From an uncultured Prevotella sp. (GTDB lineage Bacteria; Bacteroidota; Bacteroidia; Bacteroidales; Bacteroidaceae): a stretch of 64,000 nucleotides of DNA. Below the pieces are notes generated by a model, which was not told the origin of the DNA, did not search any database, and saw only the letters and a list, made by a program, of their open reading frames with translations. The translations under genes and the position numbers were made by a program. Position 1 is the first letter of the stretch. Each line of letters begins with the position of its first letter. The DNA is taken from assembly GCA_900543585.1 (NCBI GenBank), contig UQRP01000004.1, forward strand, positions 1-64,000. The letters run 5' to 3'. Positions 8,801-17,338 of the stretch are shown here, piece after piece.

Positions 8801-11176
8801 TTATTCGTCTTTAAGGAATAGCACTGGGTTGCTGTTGACAACCTTGCGGGCTGAGAAGAGCAGGATGGCGACGATGATGATGAGCACCACCAGGCCAACG
8901 GCTAAGAAGAGCAGGGGCGAGAGCGTGATGCGGTCGGCAAAGAGCTGCAGCCACTGTCCGGCGATGACCCAGGACAGGATGAGGCCGACAAGGACGGCGG
9001 GCACCGAAAGCCGCAGCACGTCGGTCACGAGCATGCGGAAGATGTCGCGCGCCGTGGCACCGTTGACCTTGCGGATGGCTATCTCCTTGCGGCGGCGGTT
9101 CACTTCGTCGGTGGTGTAGCCGATGAGACCCATCAGGGCGATGACCAACGCGGTGATGCCGGTGGCGAGGGTGCCTACACGGAAACCATTGGCGCTTCGA
9201 TACTGGTCAACGACGAGGTCGGAATAGGGCATCACCTTCACATCGCGGTCGGGCAACAACTGTTTCAACTGCTGACGTGCACGGTCGAGGTTGTCGGCAG
9301 AGAGGTCGCTAAACTTCGCAAGGATATATCTATCGTCATCATAGTTATGGAAGATCACGCTCGGGCGCAGCTCTCGGTTGAGCGATGAGCAGATGCTGAC
9401 ATCCTGATACACGCCGCATATTGTAGAGAAGGGATGCAGGCTGTCGGTGTGCTCGGAGACACAGATGTGCTGCCCGACGACGCTGCCCTGGCGGTGGGTG
9501 GTGGTGTGGAAGCGCTTGACAAACGACTCGCTGACCATCACCTCGCTGAGGTTGCTGTCGGCAGGTTCGGTGAAGTTGCGGCCCTCGACGACCTTGATGC
9601 CCATGAGCTTCAGGTAGCCGTCGCCGACACCATACAGGTCCGCAATGTTGAAATACTCCGTGTCGTCACCGGGCAGGTAGATGTTGTTGCCACTTGCTCC
9701 CTCGATGGGTAATGTCGACGCCGTCGTCACCTGCTCGATGAAGGGCAGGGAGCGCAACGAGGTCATGGCCTGTCGTTTCTGGTCGGTGGGTGCCTTATCG
9801 ACCGTCACCACGGCAAGATGGCTATAGTCGTAGCCCATGTTCTCATGCGTCACTTCGTGGTACTGCTGTTGCACGACGGCGAGGAGGCTGAGCATGATGG
9901 TGACCACGAGAAACTCCACCGACAGCATGATGAGCTTCCAACGGCGGCGCGCCTCATGCACACCACGGAAAGTTGCCGTCACCGGCACCTTATTATATAT
10001 ATAGCACGGCACAAAGCCACCCACAAAGATGATGAACAGACAGATGAGGACAAGTATCCATGAGCCACGGCTGAGCAGCATCGTGCTGATAGGCGTGGAT
10101 ATATATTGCTCTATCGTTCCCTTGCAGACGAACATCAGTGCCAAGGCTAACAGAATGCCGATGAGCACGTGGACGAGCGACTCGCTGATGGTGATACCGT
10201 AGATGGTGCGTCGCCCGCCGCCGAAGCACTTGCGTACGGCCATCTCACGGAATCGCATCACCACATTGCCCATGACGATGAGCAGGTAGTTGACCACCGT
10301 GGAGACCAGGAGGATGATGGCGAGCAGCGACATAATCCAACACATTGTCTTGACTTGTGGGTTGGAGGTATAGTCTTCGGTGATTTGTGTGAAGGAGTAG
10401 TCGAACTTCACCCCGGCTTTCTCAGCCTCGGCATATTCGCTGTGCTGAGCAATCATCTTGCGGACATTGGGTTTCAGGTCGGCAATTGTCGCTCCCTTTC
10501 GCAGTCTGATGAAAGAAGAGAAGCGGTCGGTGCCCGTCCAGTGGTGGACGATGTCCCAATCGAAGACTTTCAAGGTCGTGGGCAGCGACACGATGACATC
10601 AATGCCGCGCAGGTTGGAGTTGTAGGGGAAGTCGTCATAGACACCCCCGATGATGAGCTTGTAGTCATAGTCGCGGAGGTCGAAGGCCTTGCCCACTACG
10701 TTGCCGCCGATGCGCTCGGCCATGGACCGGCTCACCACGCAGTAATAGGGTCGGCTCAATCCTTCCTTGAGGTTGCCTTGGATGGTTTTGCGGGGAAAGA
10801 CATCGAAGAGACAGCTGTCGGCTGCCTTGATCTCGTCGATAGAGAACTGCCGCCCGTCGATGGTCGCTTTCACGTCACCAAGCATGAAGGTGTAGCGTGT
10901 GGCGGCCTCCACTTGTGGCGACATGTCCTTGATGCCCGGGGCAACGGCTCCCGAGGTAGAGGACCACTCATTATACTGGCCGTTCTGCACGACATCCTCA
11001 TTGACGGTGTAGGTGCGCTCGTGCCCGGGGAACCACGTCTCGACGGTCTGCTCGAAATAGACTTCACCGATCAGCACCGCCGACACGGAGAGGCCAAAGC
11101 CTAAGCAGATAATCTTGGCCAGGTTGTGCTGGCCGCGACGTGGCAAGTTCTTGATGGCATTGATAAAATTATTCAT
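8801..11176 (-). CDS. FtsX/MacB-type ABC permease, second copy
   Basis: 791-residue inner-membrane permease with two FtsX-like halves. A first transmembrane segment near residues 20-40 is followed by a large periplasmic domain (MacB_PCD-like), a three-helix block around residues 275-395 containing the FtsX motif MREMAVRKCFGGGRRTIYG-like run (seen as FREMAVRKCFGGGRRTIYG), a second periplasmic domain, and a last block with RRKEIAIRKVNGATARDIF. It is distantly similar in plan to the neighbouring permease, so the pair probably forms a heterodimer. Gap of 16 bases to genes on both sides. Confidence 0.9.
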   Translation of the reverse strand: MNNFINAIKNLPRRGQHNLAKIICLGFGLSVSAVLIGEVYFEQTVETWFPGHERTYTVNEDVVQNGQYNEWSSTSGAVAPGIKDMSPQVEAATRYTFMLGDVKATIDGRQFSIDEIKAADSCLFDVFPRKTIQGNLKEGLSRPYYCVVSRSMAERIGGNVVGKAFDLRDYDYKLIIGGVYDDFPYNSNLRGIDVIVSLPTTLKVFDWDIVHHWTGTDRFSSFIRLRKGATIADLKPNVRKMIAQHSEYAEAEKAGVKFDYSFTQITEDYTSNPQVKTMCWIMSLLAIILLVSTVVNYLLIVMGNVVMRFREMAVRKCFGGGRRTIYGITISESLVHVLIGILLALALMFVCKGTIEQYISTPISTMLLSRGSWILVLICLFIIFVGGFVPCYIYNKVPVTATFRGVHEARRRWKLIMLSVEFLVVTIMLSLLAVVQQQYHEVTHENMGYDYSHLAVVTVDKAPTDQKRQAMTSLRSLPFIEQVTTASTLPIEGASGNNIYLPGDDTEYFNIADLYGVGDGYLKLMGIKVVEGRNFTEPADSNLSEVMVSESFVKRFHTTTHRQGSVVGQHICVSEHTDSLHPFSTICGVYQDVSICSSLNRELRPSVIFHNYDDDRYILAKFSDLSADNLDRARQQLKQLLPDRDVKVMPYSDLVVDQYRSANGFRVGTLATGITALVIALMGLIGYTTDEVNRRRKEIAIRKVNGATARDIFRMLVTDVLRLSVPAVLVGLILSWVIAGQWLQLFADRITLSPLLFLAVGLVVLIIIVAILLFSARKVVNSNPVLFLKDE

Positions 11177-11192
11177 AGCGATGATTTTGTTA

Positions 11193-13559
11193 TTATTCTT
11201 GCTTGATATTGTTCACTGGGTTCTCATTGCCGGCTTTCCAACTCTGCACGAGTACCGCGAGCCAACTGATGATGAAGACTACGGCACCTGCCACGAGTAT
11301 CCACGGCCACCAGACGGTGCGATAACTGAACTGCGACATCCAGTGCTCCATGAGCCACACTGTCAGCGCGCCACCGATGACAAAGGCGATGGCGACATAC
11401 TGCATGAACGTGCGGACGAGGCGGTGGCGTACCTGTGCGCCCGTAGAGCCGAACACCTTGCGGATGGCTATCTCTTTGGCTCGTTGCCCGATGTAATAGG
11501 TGGCCATGGCTATAAGGCCGAGCAGGGAGATGAGGATGGCCATAAGGGCGAAGAGGGTGACGAGGTGCGAGGTCTGCTGCTCACTGTGGAAGTTGTCCTG
11601 AATGATGCGGTCGGCAAACTTTGCGTCGTCGTCGGTCATCTCTTTGTGGAAGGCCGTGTGGTAAATATCCCCAATCGTATTGTAGGCTTCATGCAGGTCG
11701 CCTTTCACCTTAACGGAGATCGCCCAGGGATTGTCTACATGTGGCTGAACATCGATGAACATCGGGTGATGCTCGCGCTGTATGTTGTCGATGAGGAACT
11801 CGTTCATGCGTCCGCCGTAGGTATCGAGCGTGTCGGTGCAATATAAACTATTCTTGCGCAGTAGCTCTTCGGGCCGCATGTTCATGATGTCCTTGATGTC
11901 CACCTCAGCCTCGCGGTTGATATAGAAGTGCCTTGTCTGCGGCTTGCTGCCGTCTTTCAGCGTGAGGCCATAGACATCCATGAAGTACGGATCGGCAACG
12001 AAGAACTGCATAGAGACACTCTTGCCATTGAAAGTCAGTGTATTGTTGTTGCCGCCGTCCAACGGTGTGCCCATCGAAGCCGACACAGAAGCGACGCACG
12101 ACTCACGCCGGAGCAGGTCCATGAATGTGTGGATAGCGTCGGGGTGAGCGCTGTCGAAACTCGTCACCACAAGTACATTGTCCTTGTTGAAGCCCAATGG
12201 CGCATTGACAAGGTGATGTAACTGTGCTAACATAACGAGGGCACAGCCTAACATTGTGATAGTGATGATGTTCTGGAAGACAATGAAGATACGGCTGAGC
12301 ACCATCTTTGTCTGATGGACAAAAGTGCCCTTAATGATTTCGATGGGTTTCACGCGCGAAGTGATAAGGCCGGGGATGATGCCCGACAGCGTGCCGATGA
12401 CGACGATGAGCAACAGCGACAGAGCTATACACGCAGGGCTGAACAGTCGGGAGACTTGCAGCGTGGTGTCAAGCTGGTGGCCCATGACCGGCGCAAAGAC
12501 CATAGCCAACAATAAGGCCACAAACCATGCCACGAAACAGAGTAACGTACTCTCGGCCACGAGCTTGGCAAAGACGCTGCGCCGCGTGGCACCAAAGAGC
12601 TGGCGCGTAGCCATTTCGCGGGCACGGCGACCGGAGAGGGCCACAGTGAGGTTGATGTAATTGGTCACGGCAAAGAGCAGGATGAGCAGCGTGGCGACTA
12701 TCAGGATGTTGATGAGTGTGGGATTGCCGCGCCGCGTGACATCATTTCCGTTGTCTATCTTAGAGAGATAAAGATGAGAGAACGGTGTGGTAAAGAACGA
12801 AAGCTTCACATCGGACAAGATGTATTTGGGCCAAAATGCCAGGAGACACTTTGAGAGTTCTTTTGTACGTCCGGCAAACGTGTGGTTAGGATGCATGAGC
12901 AGAAATACACTGCATCCTGTGAGGTTGATGCCGCCATGCTCAAACGACTCGTCGGTATTGGAATAGTTGAAGTGCTTGCCTTCCTGGGCGAAGTTCATCA
13001 GCACATCGGGATGATTGAACACCGTGTTGTCCATGTCCTGTATGACACCGGTGACACGAAAGCGGACGGTGTCGCCCATGCTCACCACCTGCCCCATCGC
13101 CTCGGCAGAGCCAAAGAGTTTACGGGCAAAGCTCTGGGTGATGACGATGCCGTTTTCGTCGTTCAGGCAGGTCTGACGGTCACCTTCGAGGAGCTGATAG
13201 TCGAAGACATGGAAGAAGGTGGTATCGACGACCAAAATGTTGGCAGGCGTGTAGTCACCACCGACACTGAGCCAGGCATTGGCGAAGCATGCGCCGCATG
13301 CGCTCTCTATCTCCGGGTACTGCTTGCGCAGGTGCTTGATGTTCGCATGGTGAGTGCCACCGAAGACGTTGCCGTCGCCAAAGTCGGTGCAAAGCACTTC
13401 TATCCGGTCAGCATGGGCCACCTGCCTGTCAATGCTCTTCTCCTGCCAGGTGTAGAGGCCGATGAGCATGACGAACATCAGCGAAACGCTCAGACCAAAG
13501 AAATTGATAAGGGTATAGCCTTTGTTGCGCGAAAGGAAAACGAAATAGCTCTTCATCAT
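11193..13559 (-). CDS. FtsX/MacB-type ABC permease, first copy
   Basis: 788-residue permease of the same architecture as its neighbour: N-terminal helix (YTLINFFGLSVSLMFVMLIG), a periplasmic domain, an FtsX block with RRAREMATRQLFGATRRS near residue 310, a second periplasmic domain, and a final block with GQRAKEIAIRKVFGSTGAQV. The start ATG overlaps the stop of the membrane fusion gene by four bases, implying translational coupling. Together with the ATPase, fusion protein and TolC it should form an envelope-spanning exporter. Confidence 0.9.
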   Translation of the reverse strand: MMKSYFVFLSRNKGYTLINFFGLSVSLMFVMLIGLYTWQEKSIDRQVAHADRIEVLCTDFGDGNVFGGTHHANIKHLRKQYPEIESACGACFANAWLSVGGDYTPANILVVDTTFFHVFDYQLLEGDRQTCLNDENGIVITQSFARKLFGSAEAMGQVVSMGDTVRFRVTGVIQDMDNTVFNHPDVLMNFAQEGKHFNYSNTDESFEHGGINLTGCSVFLLMHPNHTFAGRTKELSKCLLAFWPKYILSDVKLSFFTTPFSHLYLSKIDNGNDVTRRGNPTLINILIVATLLILLFAVTNYINLTVALSGRRAREMATRQLFGATRRSVFAKLVAESTLLCFVAWFVALLLAMVFAPVMGHQLDTTLQVSRLFSPACIALSLLLIVVIGTLSGIIPGLITSRVKPIEIIKGTFVHQTKMVLSRIFIVFQNIITITMLGCALVMLAQLHHLVNAPLGFNKDNVLVVTSFDSAHPDAIHTFMDLLRRESCVASVSASMGTPLDGGNNNTLTFNGKSVSMQFFVADPYFMDVYGLTLKDGSKPQTRHFYINREAEVDIKDIMNMRPEELLRKNSLYCTDTLDTYGGRMNEFLIDNIQREHHPMFIDVQPHVDNPWAISVKVKGDLHEAYNTIGDIYHTAFHKEMTDDDAKFADRIIQDNFHSEQQTSHLVTLFALMAILISLLGLIAMATYYIGQRAKEIAIRKVFGSTGAQVRHRLVRTFMQYVAIAFVIGGALTVWLMEHWMSQFSYRTVWWPWILVAGAVVFIISWLAVLVQSWKAGNENPVNNIKQE

Positions 13560-14809
13560 TTTATCCTTAGTTCTTTGTAGTCCTTGTAACTCTCGTAGCC
13601 GCTGACGATGACACGCTCGCCGGGCTCCAGGCCTTCTAAGACTTCATAGTACTGTGGGTTCTGCCGTCCGATGCGGATGTTACGGCGGTAGGCTTTGTGG
13701 CCGGAGGCGTCGAGCACGAAGATCCACGAGCCGCCGGTGGTGCTGTAGAACGTGCCCTTGGGGATGAGGATGGCCTTCTTCGACTCGCCGAGCTGCAGGT
13801 CGATATAATAGGTCTGCCCTGTGCGAATGTTCTGCGGCCGCTGCCTACGGAAGACGAAGTCAATCTTGAAGCGGCCGTCGTGTACCTCAGGGTAGACCTT
13901 GCGCACTTCCAAGCGGTAGGTCCGGCCGTTCTGCGTGAACGTGGCGGCGAGTCCGGCGTGTACACGATCGATGTAGTGTTCATCGACCTGTGCCTCCACC
14001 TTGTAGTCGCTCAGGTCGTTGATGACGCCAATCTTCTGTCCCGGCGTGATGCTCTGTCCGAGTTCCACGTCGAGCGCGCCCACCTCACCGTCAATGCTGG
14101 AGCGCACATTGAGCTTAGCCTTACGCTGGTGCACGAGCTCCACGTTGCGCTGCATGGAGGCGAGGTTGTCGCTCATCTGGTTCATCTGAGCCCTTCGCAT
14201 CTGTGCGCTCTTGCTGAGCCGCTGGCGGATGAGCCGGTTCTTCTCCTGGGCCAGTTGGTAGTCTTCCTTGGCCTTGAGGTAGTCCTCACGCGAGTTGAGC
14301 TGCTCTTTCTGCAAAGCGGCTTGATGGCTCAATGCCCGTTTCTTGGTCTGTACGTCCATGGCATACTGTGCGGCCTCAGTACGGTTGTTGAGCTGGTCCT
14401 GCTCCATCGACAGTTGCGTGTTGCGCAGCATGTCCTGCTTCTCGGCGAGCTCGCTCTCGGCGTTGAGGATTTCGAGGTCGAGGTTGGAGTTGCTCAACTT
14501 GACGATGACATCGCCCTTGTGCACCTTCGAACCCTCGTCGACAACCTTCTCAACGACCACACCGCCCTCTTCGGGCGAGATCTGCACCACCTGGATGGGC
14601 ACCACATTGCCGTCGAGACTGACGTAGTCGTCGAACTGTGCGTCGGTGACGGTGGCGATGCTCAGCCCACGCGTGTCAACTTGCAGCGTCGAGGTGAAAT
14701 TGCCCAAGGCCAGCCATACCAGCAGGGCAATGACCAGCACGCCCCCACCTATCCACGGCCAGTACTTCCGTGGCACGCGGTATTTCTTCTGTTTGATTTC
14801 TATATCCAT
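13556..14809 (-). CDS. Periplasmic membrane fusion (HlyD-type) subunit
   Basis: 417-residue adaptor linking the permeases to the TolC channel. One N-terminal membrane anchor (WPWIGGGVLVIALLVWLAL, residues 20-38), a split lipoyl/biotinyl-like domain (ISPEEGGVVVEKVVDEGSKVHKGD... and later SSIDGEVGALDVELGQ), a long alpha-helical hairpin between them at about residues 110-230, and a C-terminal beta-barrel ending in GLEPGERVIVSG. Six bases separate it from tolC, and it overlaps the next permease start. Confidence 0.92.
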   Translation of the reverse strand: MDIEIKQKKYRVPRKYWPWIGGGVLVIALLVWLALGNFTSTLQVDTRGLSIATVTDAQFDDYVSLDGNVVPIQVVQISPEEGGVVVEKVVDEGSKVHKGDVIVKLSNSNLDLEILNAESELAEKQDMLRNTQLSMEQDQLNNRTEAAQYAMDVQTKKRALSHQAALQKEQLNSREDYLKAKEDYQLAQEKNRLIRQRLSKSAQMRRAQMNQMSDNLASMQRNVELVHQRKAKLNVRSSIDGEVGALDVELGQSITPGQKIGVINDLSDYKVEAQVDEHYIDRVHAGLAATFTQNGRTYRLEVRKVYPEVHDGRFKIDFVFRRQRPQNIRTGQTYYIDLQLGESKKAILIPKGTFYSTTGGSWIFVLDASGHKAYRRNIRIGRQNPQYYEVLEGLEPGERVIVSGYESYKDYKELRIK

Positions 14810-14815
14810 AGTCTT

Positions 14816-16153
14816 TTATAATTTTCCGTTGACATAATAGTTGACGAGCCTTTGCTTCAGTGCCAGCATCATCTCACTTTGCAGCAGGAGCAGGCGGCTT
14901 TGCAGCAAGGTCTGCGAGGCGGTGTGCAGGTCGAAGACGCTGAGCATGCCTTCCTCGTATTTGCGGCTGGAGAGATGATGGGCCAGCGAGTCAGAAGCCG
15001 CCTTGCGCTGCAGCTGTTCCACCTCACGAGCATAGCCTCGGTAGTCGAGCACAGCCTGCAGGGCATCATCGTGTTGCTTGCGACGTGCGTCGGCTACATC
15101 GAGCTGTGCTTCTTGCCAGTCGGTCTTGGCGCGCCGGGCCTTGTTCCATGACGAGGCATTGAAGATAGGGATAGAGAGCGTCATATAGATGTACTCACCC
15201 ATGTTGTTGTGAAACTGTGAGCCGAAACCTTCAGTCCGCCTGCCTGCTGTGAGGTTCTTGTAGTAGTTGGTAGCCACGCCGCCGCTCAGCGTGAGTTTGG
15301 GCAGCAGCGCAGCACGCTGTATCTTCCACGCCAACCGGGCTCGTTCGGCAGCTGCCTCAGCCACGGCCACGGCCGGGTTATCAGCAAGGAAGTAGCCGCT
15401 CTGCATCAGACTGTCGCAGGCCTTACGGTTGGCGGGCAACATGGCAGCAGCAGCGACATCGACGGGCAGACCGGCCACTAGGAGCATGTCGTCGGTGGGA
15501 TAGTTCATGGCCGTCTTCAAGTCGGCCATAGCCTTGTCGGCGAGGTTGCGCTGGTGCAGGAGGTTGTACTCGTCCTCCGCCACCTGGCTCTCCACCTGCA
15601 CCACGTCGGGCCGACTCTTCTCGCCGAGGTCGAACATGCGGCGGGTCTTGACCAAGAGTGCCTTTGAGTCGCTCAGTTTCTCCTCGGCGAGGGCGATGGT
15701 GCGACGGGTGTAGACGGCATCGACATATTTCTCCATTACACTCATGGCCTTGTCGTCGCTGGCTTTGTCGATGGCACTCTGTGCCGAAGCCCTGTCGAGG
15801 CGGGCCTGCCGGAAGGCGTTCCAGGTGGCACCGCCGTCGAAGAGCGTCATCGCCGCACCGAGTGCGTAGTAGTTGTTGAACGTGGTGACATTATTATAGG
15901 TGTTGGTCTCCGGGTCGATGTTGCGGCCCCAGCTGTATTGTCCGTTGACCTCCGCCGACATCGAGGGCAGGAAGTCGAGTAGCGACGTGCGATAGTCGGC
16001 GCGCTTCTGCTCTTGTTCCAGTCGTTGCCGCCGCACCTCGGTGGCGTGCTCGCGGGCGTAGGCGATGCAGCGGTCCAGCGTCCACGCCTCCTGGCCGTGG
16101 GCACTCAGGCTTAGCAATAAGCCTAACATTGGGATATAATGCTTCGTTTTCAT
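14816..16153 (-). CDS. TolC-family outer membrane efflux protein
   Basis: 445 residues with a signal peptide (MKTKHYIPMLGLLLSLSAHG) and the two outer-membrane-efflux repeats: long helices rich in Ala/Leu/Arg around residues 25-200 and 250-440, with the SLSIPIFNASSWNKAR segment typical of the second repeat. It is the first gene of the export operon. Just upstream lies a sigma-54 type promoter and two palindromic sites. The calculated sigma-54 transcription start would leave a leader of only about three bases, which is odd and noted in the findings. Confidence 0.93.
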   Translation of the reverse strand: MKTKHYIPMLGLLLSLSAHGQEAWTLDRCIAYAREHATEVRRQRLEQEQKRADYRTSLLDFLPSMSAEVNGQYSWGRNIDPETNTYNNVTTFNNYYALGAAMTLFDGGATWNAFRQARLDRASAQSAIDKASDDKAMSVMEKYVDAVYTRRTIALAEEKLSDSKALLVKTRRMFDLGEKSRPDVVQVESQVAEDEYNLLHQRNLADKAMADLKTAMNYPTDDMLLVAGLPVDVAAAAMLPANRKACDSLMQSGYFLADNPAVAVAEAAAERARLAWKIQRAALLPKLTLSGGVATNYYKNLTAGRRTEGFGSQFHNNMGEYIYMTLSIPIFNASSWNKARRAKTDWQEAQLDVADARRKQHDDALQAVLDYRGYAREVEQLQRKAASDSLAHHLSSRKYEEGMLSVFDLHTASQTLLQSRLLLLQSEMMLALKQRLVNYYVNGKL

Positions 16154-16166
16154 ACACTATTTACAT

Positions 16167-16183
16167 TGCCAAAGGCGTGCCAA
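16167..16183 (-). promoter_or_regulatory. Sigma-54 (-24/-12) promoter of the ABC export operon
   Basis: On the minus strand: TTGGCACGCCTTTGGCA. It matches TGGCACG-N4-TTGCA at all but one position, with GG and GC exactly ten bases apart. It points into tolC, and the gene for a sigma-54 activator lies 1.2 kb away. Confidence 0.75.
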
Positions 16184-16236
16184 AAAACGTAAGTCTTTGA
16201 TAAGTAGAGGAATAGCGAAATGGTGTCTCCAGCGCT

Positions 16237-16276
16237 GTGTCTAATTATTGGACACTGGCTGTCTAATTATTAGACA
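16237..16276. promoter_or_regulatory. Tandem palindromic activator sites (UAS)
   Basis: GTGTCTAATTATTGGACAC (16237-16255) and the perfect palindrome TGTCTAATTATTAGACA (16260-16276) share the half-site TGTCTAAT; their centres are 22 bp apart, two helical turns. They lie about 90 and 112 bp upstream of the sigma-54 start, the usual enhancer distance. Likely bound by the NtrC-type regulator encoded nearby (inference). A further half-like GGTGTCT is at 16222. Confidence 0.75.
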
Positions 16277-16313
16277 CCACCGAAGCATAAATCTTGGCTT
16301 TGATGACAATAAG

Positions 16314-16329
16314 CGGCATGGACTGTGCG
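16314..16329 (+). promoter_or_regulatory. Possible sigma-54 promoter of the divergent hydrolase
   Basis: CGGCATGGACTGTGCG keeps GG and GC at ten-base spacing but is a weaker match to TGGCACG-N4-TTGCA. Its expected start, near 16340, fits the ATG at 16357. A TATCTTTA box at 16344 is the competing reading but leaves almost no leader. Confidence 0.35.
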
Positions 16330-16356
16330 TTTTTCCATAAAACTATCTTTAGTCTG

Positions 16357-17268
16357 ATGATACAGCATTTCTCTCTCCCGGCTTCGTCCGATACATTGAC
16401 GCTTTCCGGTATCGAGGTGGTGCCTGACAGCGGTGCACCCATAGGTATTGTGCAGTTGGTTCATGGCATGTGCGACCATAAAGAGCGCTACTTGCCATTC
16501 ATGGAGTTTCTTGCTTCTCATGGTTACGTGTGCGTCATCCACGACCATCGCGGTCATGGCGCATCTGTGAAATGTCGTGATGACCTTGGCTATATGTATT
16601 CCGGTGGCTGGCGCGCTATGGTGGAGGACGTGCACCTCGTCAACCAGTGGGTTCGGGCGACCTATCCTGGGCTTCCGCTGACGCTCTTCGGCCATAGCAT
16701 GGGCTCGATGGTGGTGCGGTCGTATGCCAAACGCTATGCTGACAGCATTGACAGACTCATCATCTGCGGCTGTCCGAGCTATAATGTCGCTACCCCCATA
16801 GCCCTCCTCATTGCTTCCGCCTATTCTGCTGTATTGGGAGAACACTACCGTCCGCACCTGCTCCACTGGCTGTCGTTTGGTGCCTTTAACCGGCCTTTCC
16901 GCCATGAAGGTTTCCCACAAGCCTGGGTCTGCTCAGACAAAGAGACACTGAAGGCTTACCATGCTGACCCGCTGTGCATGTTCAATTTCACGGCCAATGG
17001 CTATAAAAATCTCTTTGCCTTAGCCCTCGACTGCTATTCATCAAAAGACTGGCAGGTGACGAATCCCGATATGCCGGTCTGCTTCATCTCCGGTGCCGAG
17101 GACCCCTGCCGCATCTCTGATGCTGCCTTTGACAAGGCTGTGGAGATGATGCGGCGGGTGGGCTACCGTCATGTCACGGCAAAGCTCTATCCAAAGATGC
17201 GGCACGAGATTCTCAACGAGACAGAAAAAGCCACCGTGTGGAAAGATGTGCTGGCATTCATCCAGTGA
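16357..17268 (+). CDS. Alpha/beta hydrolase, lysophospholipase/monoglyceride lipase type
   Basis: 303-residue serine hydrolase. It carries the oxyanion region VQLVHGMCDHKERY, DHRGHG, the nucleophile elbow LFGHSMGSMVV, an acidic residue in GAEDPC, and the catalytic histidine in KMRHEILNE, the pattern of lysophospholipase/monoacylglycerol lipase (PldB-like) enzymes. The frame is open upstream to TTG 16294 and ATG 16318; ATG 16357 (MIQHFSLPASSDTLTLSG) fits family N-termini and a candidate sigma-54 start best. No signal peptide. Its position directly across the activator sites suggests shared control with the export operon and a membrane-lipid role, which is inference. Confidence 0.85.
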   Translation: MIQHFSLPASSDTLTLSGIEVVPDSGAPIGIVQLVHGMCDHKERYLPFMEFLASHGYVCVIHDHRGHGASVKCRDDLGYMYSGGWRAMVEDVHLVNQWVRATYPGLPLTLFGHSMGSMVVRSYAKRYADSIDRLIICGCPSYNVATPIALLIASAYSAVLGEHYRPHLLHWLSFGAFNRPFRHEGFPQAWVCSDKETLKAYHADPLCMFNFTANGYKNLFALALDCYSSKDWQVTNPDMPVCFISGAEDPCRISDAAFDKAVEMMRRVGYRHVTAKLYPKMRHEILNETEKATVWKDVLAFIQ

Positions 17269-17323
17269 TGGTGACAAGGTGGAATTATCCCGTATGAAAT
17301 GACCGGGAATCACGAAAAAACCG

Positions 17324-17331
17324 TAACTTTG
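17324..17331 (+). promoter_or_regulatory. Promoter -7 box of the regulator-kinase pair
   Basis: TAACTTTG, 15 bases upstream of the ATG at 17339; a housekeeping-type promoter, unlike the sigma-54 element it is predicted to regulate. Confidence 0.65.
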
Positions 17332-17338
17332 CAGTGTT

